64,000 nucleotides of DNA, taken from Chroococcidiopsis sp. CCMEE 29 (GTDB lineage: Bacteria; Cyanobacteriota; Cyanobacteriia; Cyanobacteriales; Chroococcidiopsidaceae). The notes under the pieces were generated by a model, which worked only from the letters and a program-made list of their open reading frames with translations, did no database searches and was not told where the DNA came from. Positions 17,149-25,746 of this stretch are shown in pieces; positions within the stretch are counted from its first letter, which is position 1, and each line of letters opens with the position of its first letter. Where the stretch lies: positions 3,916,001-3,980,000 of the forward strand of contig NZ_CP083761.1 in assembly GCF_023558375.1 (NCBI RefSeq), written 5' to 3'. Both the position numbers and the translations under genes were made by a program.

Positions 17149-17586
17149 TTAGATGTAGTACATGATGTCCAACTGCCGTCTAGCAGCTCGCTGCTCACAC
17201 AGATCCTGGAGTGTATACTTTTGCAAGACTGAGTTAGCTGCTTGATGTGCTTCTTGCCAGATTTCCTGAACCACAGCACTCTCTACAGTTTTAGGCTTAG
17301 CTTTGTCTTCAGACGATCTAGAGTCTAGCCCCTCTAAGCAGCCCAAAACCTCCAGCAGTGTAATTTTCCAAGGTTCTCGTGCCAAGATGTAACCTCCCTT
17401 TGCCCCCCGTTGACTCTTAACCACACCTCCTCGCCTTAACGTCGCCAACAATTGTTCCAAATAGCGGTCTGGTATATTTTGTTGTGCCGCAATTTGCCGG
17501 ATTTGCAAGGGTTCGCCGATCTGGTAGTGAGTTGCCAACTCTAACAGGGCAAGCAGCGCATATTCTGATTTACACGAAAGTTCCAC
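17149..17586 (-). CDS. Rrf2-family transcriptional regulator
   Basis: Winged-helix DNA-binding protein of the Rrf2/IscR/CymR family, 145 residues. The N-terminus MELSCKSEYALLALLELA and the recognition region RQIAAQQNIPDRYLEQLLATL, then KSQRGAKGGYILAR, are typical. The three closely spaced cysteines that hold the Fe-S cluster in IscR are absent; the only cysteines are scattered (about residues 5, 82 and 129). Together with its position immediately before cysK, this points to a CymR-like role in sulfur control rather than an iron-sulfur sensor. That role is inference from context. Confidence 0.9.
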   Translation of the reverse strand: MELSCKSEYALLALLELATHYQIGEPLQIRQIAAQQNIPDRYLEQLLATLRRGGVVKSQRGAKGGYILAREPWKITLLEVLGCLEGLDSRSSEDKAKPKTVESAVVQEIWQEAHQAANSVLQKYTLQDLCEQRAARRQLDIMYYI

Positions 17587-17673
17587 AGGCCAGATCTAAA
17601 TATTATCAGGATTACCAGCTCTTCTTTAGTATACTCCGGTTCTCCACTGGGGTTTGTTAGTTTCGCCAACTGA

Positions 17674-17701
17674 ATAAAAAACCCCGCTTAGTAGCGGGGT
17701 G
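17674..17701 (-). terminator. Rho-independent terminator of the porin gene
   Basis: On the minus strand the sequence reads ACCCCGCTACTAAGCGGGGT followed by TTTTTTATT. This is a perfect 8-bp GC-rich stem with a 4-base loop and a T-tract. It lies 33 bp after the porin stop codon (17734) and well before the Rrf2 gene. Confidence 0.92.
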
Positions 17702-17733
17702 GAATTACGTTCGTAACTTAAGCTTGATCCGAC

Positions 17734-19788
17734 TTAGAAGTTGAATGTTGTTCGGAGTGTACCAATCACAACATCATCGTTAGCATCGTTTTGACCAGGA
17801 GCAGTTAACCAGATCACACCAGGGGTGATTGAGATGTTATCTGTCAGCTGATATCTGTAGAAGCCTTCAATGTGATAACCGTAATCGCGGCTAAAGTTTC
17901 CTACCCCAGGAGCATCAAGACTTCTTAGGGTTGGTTCTATACCAGCGAAAATTCCCAACAGGTTGCCCTGCTTACCTAGATCGGGGAAAGCTAACCCAGC
18001 CCCATAGGTCCAGATATCACCGTTACCGCGACCAATTAGTGTGGCGTTAGTATAAGTACCGAACCCGCTGAGTGATATACCATCAGTTAGGCGGAGTGCA
18101 GCTGAAACACCGTAGGAGTTAGTTACAAGTGGCACATCTGCACCAGGCAGCAGTAATGACGGGTTATTGGCTAGAGTCGTACCGACAACTGGAGTACCAA
18201 TACCTTGGCTAGCAGAACCACCAATATCGAAGATTCCGTCACCCGCGTTGTGGTAAGCGTGGACATAAGTGGCAGCTAGCGCTAAGCGATCGCCAAAATT
18301 GAAATTCAACTGTGCCAGACCAGCGTAGTCACCGTTGAACAGACCAAAGTTTGGCGCAGGTTCATTGGCATTATCTGCTAAAAAGCCCACGGTTAGAGAA
18401 CTTGGTCTGAGAATGCCACCTTCACCAAAGGCAAGAGTTACTGCTCCACCTGCACCACCACCGATCCGGAAAATGGGGTTTTCTTGAGCAAAGGTAGAAA
18501 GAGCACCTCTACCGCCGTCGTAGTCCTCAAAATAAGGGTTGACGGTAGCAGCATAATCGCTATGAATTCCCCCAACAGCGGCAAGGTAACCGCGTGAATT
18601 ACCAAGTAGCGGGAAGTCGTATGCTACCCAGTCGATGGCGACATCGTTGTCAGTATTGGGTGTGATGTTGAAGGTTTGTTGACCCTCAAATGTGCCAACG
18701 TCCCCTATGCCAGGTACGACGGTACCTGGGATAGCAAAGGGTATAGCATTACCAGCTGTCAGCCGGGTATGCAATACATCTCTCCCCGTAAAGCTGGTTT
18801 GCAGGTCTAAACGTACTCGATTTTGCAGAACCGTGTTGTTAACGTCGTTAACTTGCTCACCAAAGGTATCGGTGACTGCTGCAATTACCTCACCAACTAG
18901 CTTGGTGGTAGTAGAGAACTGGTTTGCTTCCAGTTCTGCCGTTACGGCTTCTAAGGAATCTACCCGACCCCGTAAAGTGGCTAGTTCTGCAGCGAACTCT
19001 TCTTGGAGTCGTTGCAGGGTAGCTAAGTCTTCACGGCGAACTAAATCAGCGGTACCGGCAGCAATTAGTTCATTGACACGATCAAGGGCAGCATTCAAGC
19101 CAGCAGCAAACTCGTAGCGAGTCATCGCCCGGTTTCCCCGGAATGTTCCATCCGGATACCCAGCAATCACACCATAGCGCTCTACCAGAGATTGCAGCGC
19201 CTGGAATGCCCAGTCTGTTGGTTGAACGTCAGTTAGCTGAGTAACCGATGTAACCTGATCCAGCGAGGTGTTGTTTTGACCTTCGTTGCTGTAGCGGTTA
19301 ACTTCGTCCAAAGTATTGGGAGAAGTATTAGCTGGGGAAGTCGCTGGAGCTTGTGTAGGTGTCGTTGGCATTTGAGCCACGACTGTTGCTTGCTTATCAA
19401 CAATCAGTTTTTCAACTGGTGTTACAGCAGTCTGTGTCAGATTTTCCGGCTGAGAGATTGCCGCTTGTGGCATTACCTCAAGTGTTTCTACCACCTGAGT
19501 TGGTGCATCAATACGGTTGGCGAGCGCTTGAGGCTCAGATTCGGTTTTCGCAGCGCTGACATTTACGGGCGCTGTATCCAGTACCTTTAGCGCCTCAGCG
19601 TTAATTGGCGTATTGGGAGCGATCGCTACTAAATCAGCTTCTGGGACTTCCGTCTCTTTGGCTTCTGGTTGAGGAACTCCAACCGTAGTTGTTGGCGTTG
19701 TTACTGCAATTGCCGAGGATGAGACAACCAAAGTTGCTCCGAAAATAGCAGGACTCAGCAGCAGAGATTTCCACAATATTTTAGACAT
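17734..19788 (-). CDS. SLH-domain outer-membrane porin (iron-uptake/SomB type)
   Basis: Cyanobacterial outer-membrane channel. Order of parts: signal peptide (MSKILWKSLLLSPAIFGATL, cleaved near residues 25-28), a long low-complexity Thr/Pro/Ala linker (residues about 30-180), one SLH domain with TDVQPTDWAFQALQSLVERY and YPDGTFRGNRAMTRYEFAAG (about 185-245) that binds the pyruvylated cell wall, a coiled coil LQRLQEEFAAELATLRGRVDSL, and an OprB-like beta-barrel to the end. The last residues (GTLRTTFNF) end in Phe, as outer-membrane barrels do. The ATG at 19788 follows AGAGGA; a GTG at 19806 is less likely. A strong terminator follows. Confidence 0.93.
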   Translation of the reverse strand: MSKILWKSLLLSPAIFGATLVVSSSAIAVTTPTTTVGVPQPEAKETEVPEADLVAIAPNTPINAEALKVLDTAPVNVSAAKTESEPQALANRIDAPTQVVETLEVMPQAAISQPENLTQTAVTPVEKLIVDKQATVVAQMPTTPTQAPATSPANTSPNTLDEVNRYSNEGQNNTSLDQVTSVTQLTDVQPTDWAFQALQSLVERYGVIAGYPDGTFRGNRAMTRYEFAAGLNAALDRVNELIAAGTADLVRREDLATLQRLQEEFAAELATLRGRVDSLEAVTAELEANQFSTTTKLVGEVIAAVTDTFGEQVNDVNNTVLQNRVRLDLQTSFTGRDVLHTRLTAGNAIPFAIPGTVVPGIGDVGTFEGQQTFNITPNTDNDVAIDWVAYDFPLLGNSRGYLAAVGGIHSDYAATVNPYFEDYDGGRGALSTFAQENPIFRIGGGAGGAVTLAFGEGGILRPSSLTVGFLADNANEPAPNFGLFNGDYAGLAQLNFNFGDRLALAATYVHAYHNAGDGIFDIGGSASQGIGTPVVGTTLANNPSLLLPGADVPLVTNSYGVSAALRLTDGISLSGFGTYTNATLIGRGNGDIWTYGAGLAFPDLGKQGNLLGIFAGIEPTLRSLDAPGVGNFSRDYGYHIEGFYRYQLTDNISITPGVIWLTAPGQNDANDDVVIGTLRTTFNF

Positions 19789-20404
19789 CTTTCCTCTTAT
19801 CCTCACACCTTTTATAGATAAAGAGATTGGCTTTGCCTATTACTTACAAGAAATAAGACGGCTTGTTGGTACCTGTGGAGTAGGTACTCCTAATTATTTT
19901 AGAGTTTAACTCTAATTTTTCCTACCTCAATACCTAAAAACTGACAGTTAATAAATTGGCACTGACTGACTGCCTCTAAGTGATATTTCTCAAGGTATAT
20001 GACAAAGACCCTCCTATAATGGTAAGCGAAAGGAATAAATGTACCTTTAAAGCCCCATATCTAAAAGGCGAGACATGCAACCCCTTGCTGCCAGCTAGCC
20101 TGCATCGTATGTTCTATGGCAGTTGAACGAACAATCTGCACGTTCTACCTTAGAGCTTAGAAGATTTTACTCACTCCGTAGTACTTGTTTAAAAATACTA
20201 CTTCTGGAAGAAACCTTCTAGCCTTATTATTTTCTTGAAGAGGACGCGGGGACGGGGAGACATTACAGATGGAGTCAGAATCTCCATCTGTAATGGAGCC
20301 ACTGAAAGACAAGCTTTCAGTGAGGGATTGTGACCCTGGAATGCCCTGCATCCGGCGCGGTTTTGGAACATTGTAATGTGATGAAGCCTAGTGATTTGTG
20401 GGGA
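19789..20404. other. Spacer upstream of the porin with paired hairpins
   Basis: This 616-bp stretch has no convincing gene. It holds an inverted repeat GTACCT/AGGTAC at 19869-19887, near where the porin promoter would be, and two successive hairpins: CATTACAGATGGA/TCCATCTGTAATG (20261-20295) and ACTGAAAG/CTTTCAGT (20301-20321). These lie just before the IS1 fossil. Short open frames here overlap the hairpins and look like chance. Confidence 0.55.
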
Positions 20405-20782
20405 ATATAAAGGTAACAAGCAATGGATTTGGTTAGCCCTAGATGTGGTGACTGGAGAAATTGTCGAACTCTACATAGGAAGTTGAGCAAGAGTTGCTGC
20501 TCAAGTACTGTGGAAGTCTCTGCCTGGAATCTATCAGCAGTACGCTATTTGGTACACAGATTTTTGGGAATCTTAATGAAAAAGTTATCCCCACTCAGCG
20601 GCATAGAGCCGTTGGTCAGGAAACGGGGTTAACAAGTTATATCGAGAGATTTAACAATACTATGCGCCGAAGAATCTCGCCTTTAGTTCAGACAAAGATT
20701 ATCTCTTTCTAAGAAGCTGGAAAACCATATAGGAGCTATTTGGTATTTTATTCATCACGATAATTCATCATTACCTGGTTAG
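20405..20782 (+). pseudogene. Decayed IS1-family transposase (C-terminal part)
   Basis: Translating in shifting frames gives GNKQWIWLALDVVTGEIV, then LWKSLPGIYQQYAIWYTDFW, then VIPTQRHRAVGQETGLTSYI and ERFNNTMRRRISPLV, then LSKKLENHIGAIWYFI and NSSLPG-stop. This is the order found in the catalytic half of IS1-type transposases. The pieces are broken by at least three stop codons and two frameshifts (near 20570 and 20700), so the gene is dead. The N-terminal zinc-finger half is missing or unrecognisable, and no clean inverted repeats were found. Confidence 0.8.
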
Positions 20783-20997
20783 GACTACCCAAATGGATAC
20801 TCTGAACCTGCCCCTCCTGGCGGCACCAGTTACTCAATCCAAAATCTAAAATCCAAATTTCGTATATCACTCTGCTCTGGAATCCAAGATTTTCTCTATC
20901 AAACTGCCCATAACACTAAAATCTATCCAGAAGTTAGAAGATATAACTTGAGAAATTGGGTATTGTGTTGCCAGTTTCTACAGGATGAGAAAGAACC
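20783..20997. other. Spacer with a 'ccaaaatctaaaatcc' repeat copy
   Basis: Between the IS1 fossil and the first rhomboid gene. A copy of the dispersed repeat lies at 20836-20862 (tccaaaatctaaaatccaa). No gene seen. Confidence 0.5.
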
Positions 20998-21711
20998 GTG
21001 GTTCCTCTGCGCGATGATAATCCCACGGCAGTTACCCCATATGTTACCTATGGGTTGATTGCTGCCAACGTCCTTGTTTTTTTGTTTGAATTGTCTCTAC
21101 CGCCACAACAATTGGATGCGTTTTTCCATCTGGCGGCAGTAGTGCCGCGCGAACTATCGGCTAGCTTTGCTGGTATTTCGGTCAATCAGCCAGTGCCAGA
21201 GTGGGCAACATTGATTTCTTCCCAATTCCTCCACGGCGGTTTTTTGCATCTAGCCGGGAATATGTGGTTTTTGTGGATTTTTGGTAACAACGTTGAAGAC
21301 CGCTTGGGTCACGTAAGATATTTGTTCTTCTATCTTGCCTGCGGTGTTCTGGCAACATTAGCCCAATGGTTCTTTTCACAAACGTCTGGGATTCCTTCCT
21401 TAGGTGCTAGTGGAGCGATCGCTGGAGTTCTGGGTGCCTATGTTCTTCGCTTCCCGCAAATTGAGGTGCTAACCTTAATTCCCTTAGGGATATTTTTTAC
21501 GACTGTACGAGTCCCTGCGGTCTTCTTTCTAGGATTTTGGTTTATTCAACAAGCCTTATACGGTATTACTAGCTTAGAGGCTCGCACTAACATTGGTATG
21601 GAAAGTGGCGGTATTGCCTATTGGGCACATGCGGGTGGCTTCGTTGTTGGAGCAATTCTCGGTCCACTGCTAGGGTTGCTTGAGCCAAAATCAAGAGAAG
21701 AAACTTTGTAA
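20998..21711 (+). CDS. Rhomboid-family intramembrane serine protease (copy 1)
   Basis: Cleaves substrate proteins within or near their membrane segments. The GTG start gives MVPLRDDNPTAVTPYVTY, a common start for this subfamily. About six membrane helices follow. The catalytic serine is in LGASGAIAGVLGAY (about residue 138), the partner histidine in AYWAHAGGFVVGA (about residue 213), and the loop-1 segment is LHGGFLHLAGNMWFLWIFG (about residues 77-95). Length 237 aa. A second, very similar gene follows in the same direction after a 243-bp AT-rich spacer with a terminator-like hairpin. Confidence 0.93.
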   Translation: MVPLRDDNPTAVTPYVTYGLIAANVLVFLFELSLPPQQLDAFFHLAAVVPRELSASFAGISVNQPVPEWATLISSQFLHGGFLHLAGNMWFLWIFGNNVEDRLGHVRYLFFYLACGVLATLAQWFFSQTSGIPSLGASGAIAGVLGAYVLRFPQIEVLTLIPLGIFFTTVRVPAVFFLGFWFIQQALYGITSLEARTNIGMESGGIAYWAHAGGFVVGAILGPLLGLLEPKSREETL

Positions 21712-21717
21712 AGGCAA

Positions 21718-21766
21718 AATGTAAAGGGGGAATAAATAATTTTTTCCTCTTTACATTATTCTTTTC
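21718..21766 (+). terminator. Probable terminator after rhomboid copy 1
   Basis: Imperfect stem AATGTAAAGGGGGAA / TTTTCCTCTTTACATT followed by ATTCTTTT, starting 7 bp after the stop codon. It suggests the two rhomboid genes are transcribed separately. The rest of the spacer to 21954 is AT-rich, without other marks. Confidence 0.65.
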
Positions 21767-21954
21767 AAGTGCCTACAAAACTGATGGTTATTATGAAATA
21801 AATTATCTTTGATTCAAGAGAATAGTTTTTTTATCTTTAAATCGGCATACTTTTACTAATGCTAATAATGTCCATAGATTGAATGCGTTAGAGTGCTTAA
21901 AGCTAACTTTAATCGGCTATATTTTAGTTAACTAATAAATCAGGAAAAACACCA

Positions 21955-22650
21955 GTGGTACCTCTGCGAGATAATAACCCAATAACAATCACACCGTATG
22001 TCACCTATGCATTGATTGGTGCCAATATCTTTGTTTTTCTTTATCAACTAACTCTGACCCCAGCAGAATTGGAACAGTTTTTCCGCTCTGCGGCAGTGGT
22101 ACCTTGCCAACTATCGGCTACTTGTCCTATCCCTGCTAATCAAGGATTACCAGAGTGGATGACTCTATTTACATCTCAATTTCTGCATGGGGGTTTTTTG
22201 CACATAGCGGGAAACATGTTGTTTCTGTGGATTTTTGGTAACAACATTGAAGACCGCTTGGGGCATGTAAAGTATTTAATTTTTTATCTAGCCTGCGGTG
22301 CTTTAGCAGCACTGACCCAGTGGTTCTTTTCCCAGAGTTCCACCATTCCTTCTCTCGGTGCTAGTGGGGCGATCGCTGGAGTCATGGGGGCATACATTCT
22401 CTGCTTCCCACGCGCCCAAATTCTGACCTTAATTCCCTTAGGATTTTTCATCACCACAGTGCGACTCCCTGCCATCTTCTTTTTGGGATTTTGGTTTGTT
22501 CAGCAAGCCTTCTACGGAGTTGCCGACTTACAGGCGCGCAGCAATATTGGCATGGAGAGTGGCGGCGTTGCCTATTGGGCGCACGCAGGCGGTTTCGTTT
22601 TCGGAGCAATTCTCGGTCCCCTGTTGGGTTTGTTTAAGGGTAGCCGCTAA
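21955..22650 (+). CDS. Rhomboid-family intramembrane serine protease (copy 2)
   Basis: Tandem paralogue of the preceding gene. It also has a GTG start, MVPLRDNNPITITPYVTY, the loop segment LHGGFLHIAGNMLFLWIFG, the nucleophile in LGASGAIAGVMGAY and the histidine in AYWAHAGGFVFGA. The two proteins align along their whole length with few gaps, diverging mostly in the loop near residue 45-60 (copy 2 has CQLSATCPIPANQG with two extra cysteines). Length 231 aa. The duplication predates this window's repeat insertions, since the DNA differs at many third positions. Confidence 0.93.
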   Translation: MVPLRDNNPITITPYVTYALIGANIFVFLYQLTLTPAELEQFFRSAAVVPCQLSATCPIPANQGLPEWMTLFTSQFLHGGFLHIAGNMLFLWIFGNNIEDRLGHVKYLIFYLACGALAALTQWFFSQSSTIPSLGASGAIAGVMGAYILCFPRAQILTLIPLGFFITTVRLPAIFFLGFWFVQQAFYGVADLQARSNIGMESGGVAYWAHAGGFVFGAILGPLLGLFKGSR

Positions 22651-22910
22651 ACTGCTCAGCCATCATTTAGATGGGTAAGCAACAGATCTAGCTTGTGAAT
22701 GACGATTTCCTGATAGAAGAGAGCTCTCTAACATTCAACGGCAAACCCTCGCTGCTTTTCAAGTTAACTATTTACAGGAGTTGGCATATGTTCGTCTGGC
22801 ACAATAATTTGTAGTTGATAATTGTATCACTTTCTACATAATCAGCCCCTATTATGTAGAAGGCAGATTTTGATCTGCCGCTACCTTTCATCTTTGCTTT
22901 AAAACCTGTA
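22651..22910. promoter_or_regulatory. Leader of the GHL10 gene with two perfect adjacent hairpins
   Basis: Two perfect inverted repeats abut: TTCTACATAAT / ATTATGTAGAA at 22832-22861 and GGCAGAT / ATCTGCC at 22862-22879. They end about 30 bp before the start of the glycoside-hydrolase-like gene. Their placement suggests either a terminator of the rhomboid transcript or a structured leader. No T-run follows directly. Confidence 0.5.
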
Positions 22911-24167
22911 ATGGTTAATAAGCTTAAAACCCGACACAATCAAGTTTTGTTGGCTCTGCTAGTTGCCTTGAGTATAGTAGCTGCGATCTTCATCTCTCCC
23001 GCATCTTACTCTCAGCCCTCCTCTAAAATTGCCCCGCCTGCTCTCAGTTCTTTACGGCAAAATCAAACTGGGTACGAGTTGCGGGGTGTCTGGCTGACGA
23101 ATATTGATAGTGATGTGCTGTTTCAACGCGATCGCCTTAGTACTGCCTTGCAACGTTTGCACGAGCTGAACTTTAACACTGTCTATCCTACAGTTTGGAA
23201 TTGGGGATATACCCTCTACCCCAGCCGCGTGGCAAAAAGGGAGATCGGGCGATCGCTCGATCCAACGCCAGGATTGCAACGGCGAGACATCCTTAAAGAA
23301 GTTGTCCAGCAAGGACATCAAAAAGGCATAGGTGTCATCCCCTGGTTTGAATTTGGCTTTATGGCACCTGCTGATTCTGCATTAGCTAAGCGCCACCCGG
23401 ATTGGCTCACCAGCCGCCGTGACGGTACGCGGATTTGGAAAGAAGGCACACACGACCGAGTTTGGCTCAATCCTTTTCACCCAAAGGTGCAGCAGTTTAT
23501 CAAAAGTTTAATTATCGAAATTGCCAGTAACTACGATATCGATGGCATTCAATTCGATGACCACTTCGGCTTGCCATCTGAGTTAGGATACGATGCCTTC
23601 ACCGTTAAGTTATATCAGGTAGAACATCAAGGTAAACGTCCGCCCAATAATTCTCAAGATCCTGAATGGCTAAGCTGGCGAGCTGACAAAATTACCCAAT
23701 TTATGCAGCAGGTGTTTAAGGAAGTTAAAGTTCGTAAACCCAACTGCCTCTTATCTGTGGCTCCTAATCCGCAAAGTATTTCTTACAAATTGTTTTTAGC
23801 AGACTGGGAGAGATGGGAACGGCAGGGGCTAATTGAAGAACTAATCTTGCAGGTGTATCGGGATGACCTAAACCTATTTATCAGCGAATTGGGGTATCCA
23901 GAAGTACAAGCAGCACGGCGGCACATTCCAGTGAGTATCGGCATTTTGTCTGGACTGAAAGATCGGCACGTTCCTGCCAGACAAATTCAAAATCAAGTAG
24001 CGGCGGTTCGCCAAAGAGGTTTTGCTGGAGTTTCTTTCTTTTTCTACGAAACTCTATGGAATCTCACGAAAGAACAGTCAACGGAGCGTCAGACTGTCTT
24101 CCGCAGAATATTTCCAGCTTCAGTAGAGCGACCAAATCTTTTGAATGGCTGGACACCAACTAGTTAG
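22911..24167 (+). CDS. Glycosyl-hydrolase-like protein, GHL10 (DUF187) family
   Basis: Secreted or lipid-anchored TIM-barrel protein, 418 residues. A basic N-terminus and hydrophobic segment (VLLALLVALSIVAAIFI, about residues 12-28) look like a signal anchor. The GHL10 signature starts at ELRGVWLTNIDSDVLF (about 56-71), then NTVYPTVWNWGYTLYPS, IGVIPWFEFGFM, HPDWLTSRRDGTR, IEIASNYDIDGIQFDDHFG and the late segment IGILSGLKDR. The family is thought to act on cell-wall or extracellular glycans, but the substrate is not established. It lies alone. Confidence 0.9.
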   Translation: MVNKLKTRHNQVLLALLVALSIVAAIFISPASYSQPSSKIAPPALSSLRQNQTGYELRGVWLTNIDSDVLFQRDRLSTALQRLHELNFNTVYPTVWNWGYTLYPSRVAKREIGRSLDPTPGLQRRDILKEVVQQGHQKGIGVIPWFEFGFMAPADSALAKRHPDWLTSRRDGTRIWKEGTHDRVWLNPFHPKVQQFIKSLIIEIASNYDIDGIQFDDHFGLPSELGYDAFTVKLYQVEHQGKRPPNNSQDPEWLSWRADKITQFMQQVFKEVKVRKPNCLLSVAPNPQSISYKLFLADWERWERQGLIEELILQVYRDDLNLFISELGYPEVQAARRHIPVSIGILSGLKDRHVPARQIQNQVAAVRQRGFAGVSFFFYETLWNLTKEQSTERQTVFRRIFPASVERPNLLNGWTPTS

Positions 24168-24208
24168 AGAGCAGGGGAGAAATCCAAAATCTAACACTCT
24201 TTCTCACT

Positions 24209-25167
24209 CTAGGCGGAGGAGAATAGGAAATCCTTGTATTCTGAGGAGGAGGGAATAACACCTCGCCTTCGATTCATTAAAGCAATTAGTGTTAGAAAAC
24301 CAATCGCTAGATGTGAAATTGGCAATCTGATTAGCCAAGGCTTCATTAAATTAAAGAAAGTAACCGGTTGAATGACTAAGCCTAAATTATTCAGCAGATT
24401 CTTCCCGCCTTGAGCCTTGTCCCACCACTCATGCTCTCTAAATTTATCCCCAACTGGGTCTATTGGTTGGTTTACACCTTGAGCGACAGTATTGTTCAAA
24501 ACTTGAGAGTCAAGACTGACCATGAGATCAGCGCTGATTACTATTTCCCACCACTTTTGGATTTGGGAAGAGTTGGTAAGGCGAAAATCTGCCCATCCCA
24601 GTTCATTTTTGCTTTGTTTTAGTCCCTACTCAACCCAGTTTCTATATCCAGCCAAATTTCTAACATCTTTGTACTTAACTGCGGGAATTTTAGTCATCAG
24701 ATACCAGGTGGAATTTTCAGGTAAAGTTTCCGGGTCAGTAGTTACTTGCCAATACTCAATTGGCTGCCGTTTACGGAATACTATTTCCCTTATCTACCGT
24801 TTTTCTTGCTTGCCATCAGAAAATATCCGGTTGTACGCTCGCCACCGATTAGAGCTGACTTTCTGAGCTTGTGGTAACCATACTCCATGATTAGTGCGAA
24901 TCGCGACTCCAAAGTCTAGTTGCAATTTGCACAACACACTAATGAAGTTGCTATCCCTCTCCCCCTACAGACTATCCTTTGTTCGTTGTTTAATCCCACC
25001 ACACGAGCTATCGCTGGTAGTGTTTTACGCTTAATATCTGAAATCATCCCCACGTGAAGATACTTAAACGCCTCAAAACTCCTAACTTCTGGAAATAGCG
25101 CTCTATCCCATTCACACTAATCATCCACAACTTTTATCGTTTCGGCAGGCTCTGTTGGCTCAACCAT
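24209..25167 (-). pseudogene. Decayed IS701-family transposase with internal deletion
   Basis: Reading the minus strand from 25167: MVEPTEPAETIKVVDD, stop, CEWDRALFPEVRSFEAFKY, LHVGMISDIKRKTLPAIARV, VGLNNEQ, then a jump to VLCKLQLDFGVAIRTNHGVW, LPQAQKVSSNRWRAYNRIFS, TLPENSTWYLMTKIPAVKYK, LKQSKNELGWADFRLTNSSQ and a hydrophobic C-terminus. The middle third with the DDE catalytic residues is missing and there are several stops (for example near 24624, 24792 and 25121). The order and wording match cyanobacterial IS701-type transposases. It is a fossil between the GHL10 gene and the sRNA region. Confidence 0.8.
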
Positions 25168-25348
25168 ATACTAGGTTAGGCTTTGCAGCACTTTACTCTG
25201 TTATTATCTTACCAGAATGATGAAAGCTTCCCCAGAAGCAATCGTGCTCGTTATGTATAAAAGATTTGAGCTAATTCCCAGCCCCCTAGTGAGGTGGTTT
25301 CTTAGGAGAGCGTTAATTTGTAGCTTGCCTAAACGAAAATGGTAGTGA

Positions 25349-25430
25349 TAAAAATGCCCTCCAGATTTAGCATCGGGAGGGCATAGCGATAAGTTGGGTG
25401 TGAGGAGCAAGCATTTGTTTGTTTGCTGAT
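25349..25430 (-). ncRNA. yfr1: Candidate Yfr1 small RNA
   Basis: On the minus strand, in order: a short stem AGCAA/TTGCT around an A-rich loop (25427-25406), then GCTCCTCACAC (25408-25398), then a short linker, then a terminator hairpin ATGCCCTCC/GGAGGGCAT (25384-25354) with a T-tract. Yfr1 of cyanobacteria is defined by two stem-loops flanking an unpaired ACUCCUCACAC core; this copy matches that core at 10 of 11 positions. Yfr1 is an Hfq-independent riboregulator. The ends are estimated and expression is untested. Confidence 0.65.
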
Positions 25431-25515
25431 CTCAAGTTAAGTGGTAGATATGACAGCCCAATGACAATCAGATGACAATTCTGTGAAATTATAGGGCAAA
25501 GGTAACTTTTAGTGA

Positions 25516-25600
25516 TAAAAATGCCCTCCCGCTCTAATGGCTTGGGAGGGCATCAATTAGGCTTAATCCGGCATGAGGAAGCAGCACCATGTCTGCTCAA
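25516..25600 (-). ncRNA. Second Yfr1-like RNA candidate with altered core
   Basis: It lies 167 bp from the Yfr1 candidate, same strand, with the same architecture: a stem AGCAG/CTGCT (25597-25580), then TTCCTCATGCC, then a linker, then a terminator ATGCCCTCCC/GGGAGGGCAT (25553-25521) with a T-tract. The terminator hairpin and the trailing TTTTTATCACT match those of the Yfr1 candidate almost exactly, so it is probably a duplicate. The core differs (TCCTCATGCC against TCCTCACACC), which would change its target set. Whether it is transcribed is unknown. Confidence 0.5.
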
Positions 25601-25746
25601 AACTAACTGTAAGCATTAAATGTGACAAAGCTGAGACAAAAACACAATATACTGTGATATCTCAGAGCGCGGGTGCGATCGCTTTGTGGGTGAGCCAGTT
25701 TTAGTACTGCTCCCCAGCAAGGGCTGAGGAGTATCCGCATAAGCTT

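Noticed and set aside
25204..25410. 68-codon open frame on the minus strand
   Set aside because: It runs through the Yfr1 core and the terminator hairpin and has no ribosome site or known similarity.
25690..25730. Hairpin after the repeat protein gene as its terminator
   Set aside because: A stem of about 9 bp is present (CTCCTCAGC with GCTGGGGAG), but no T-run follows on the minus strand, so it was not listed.
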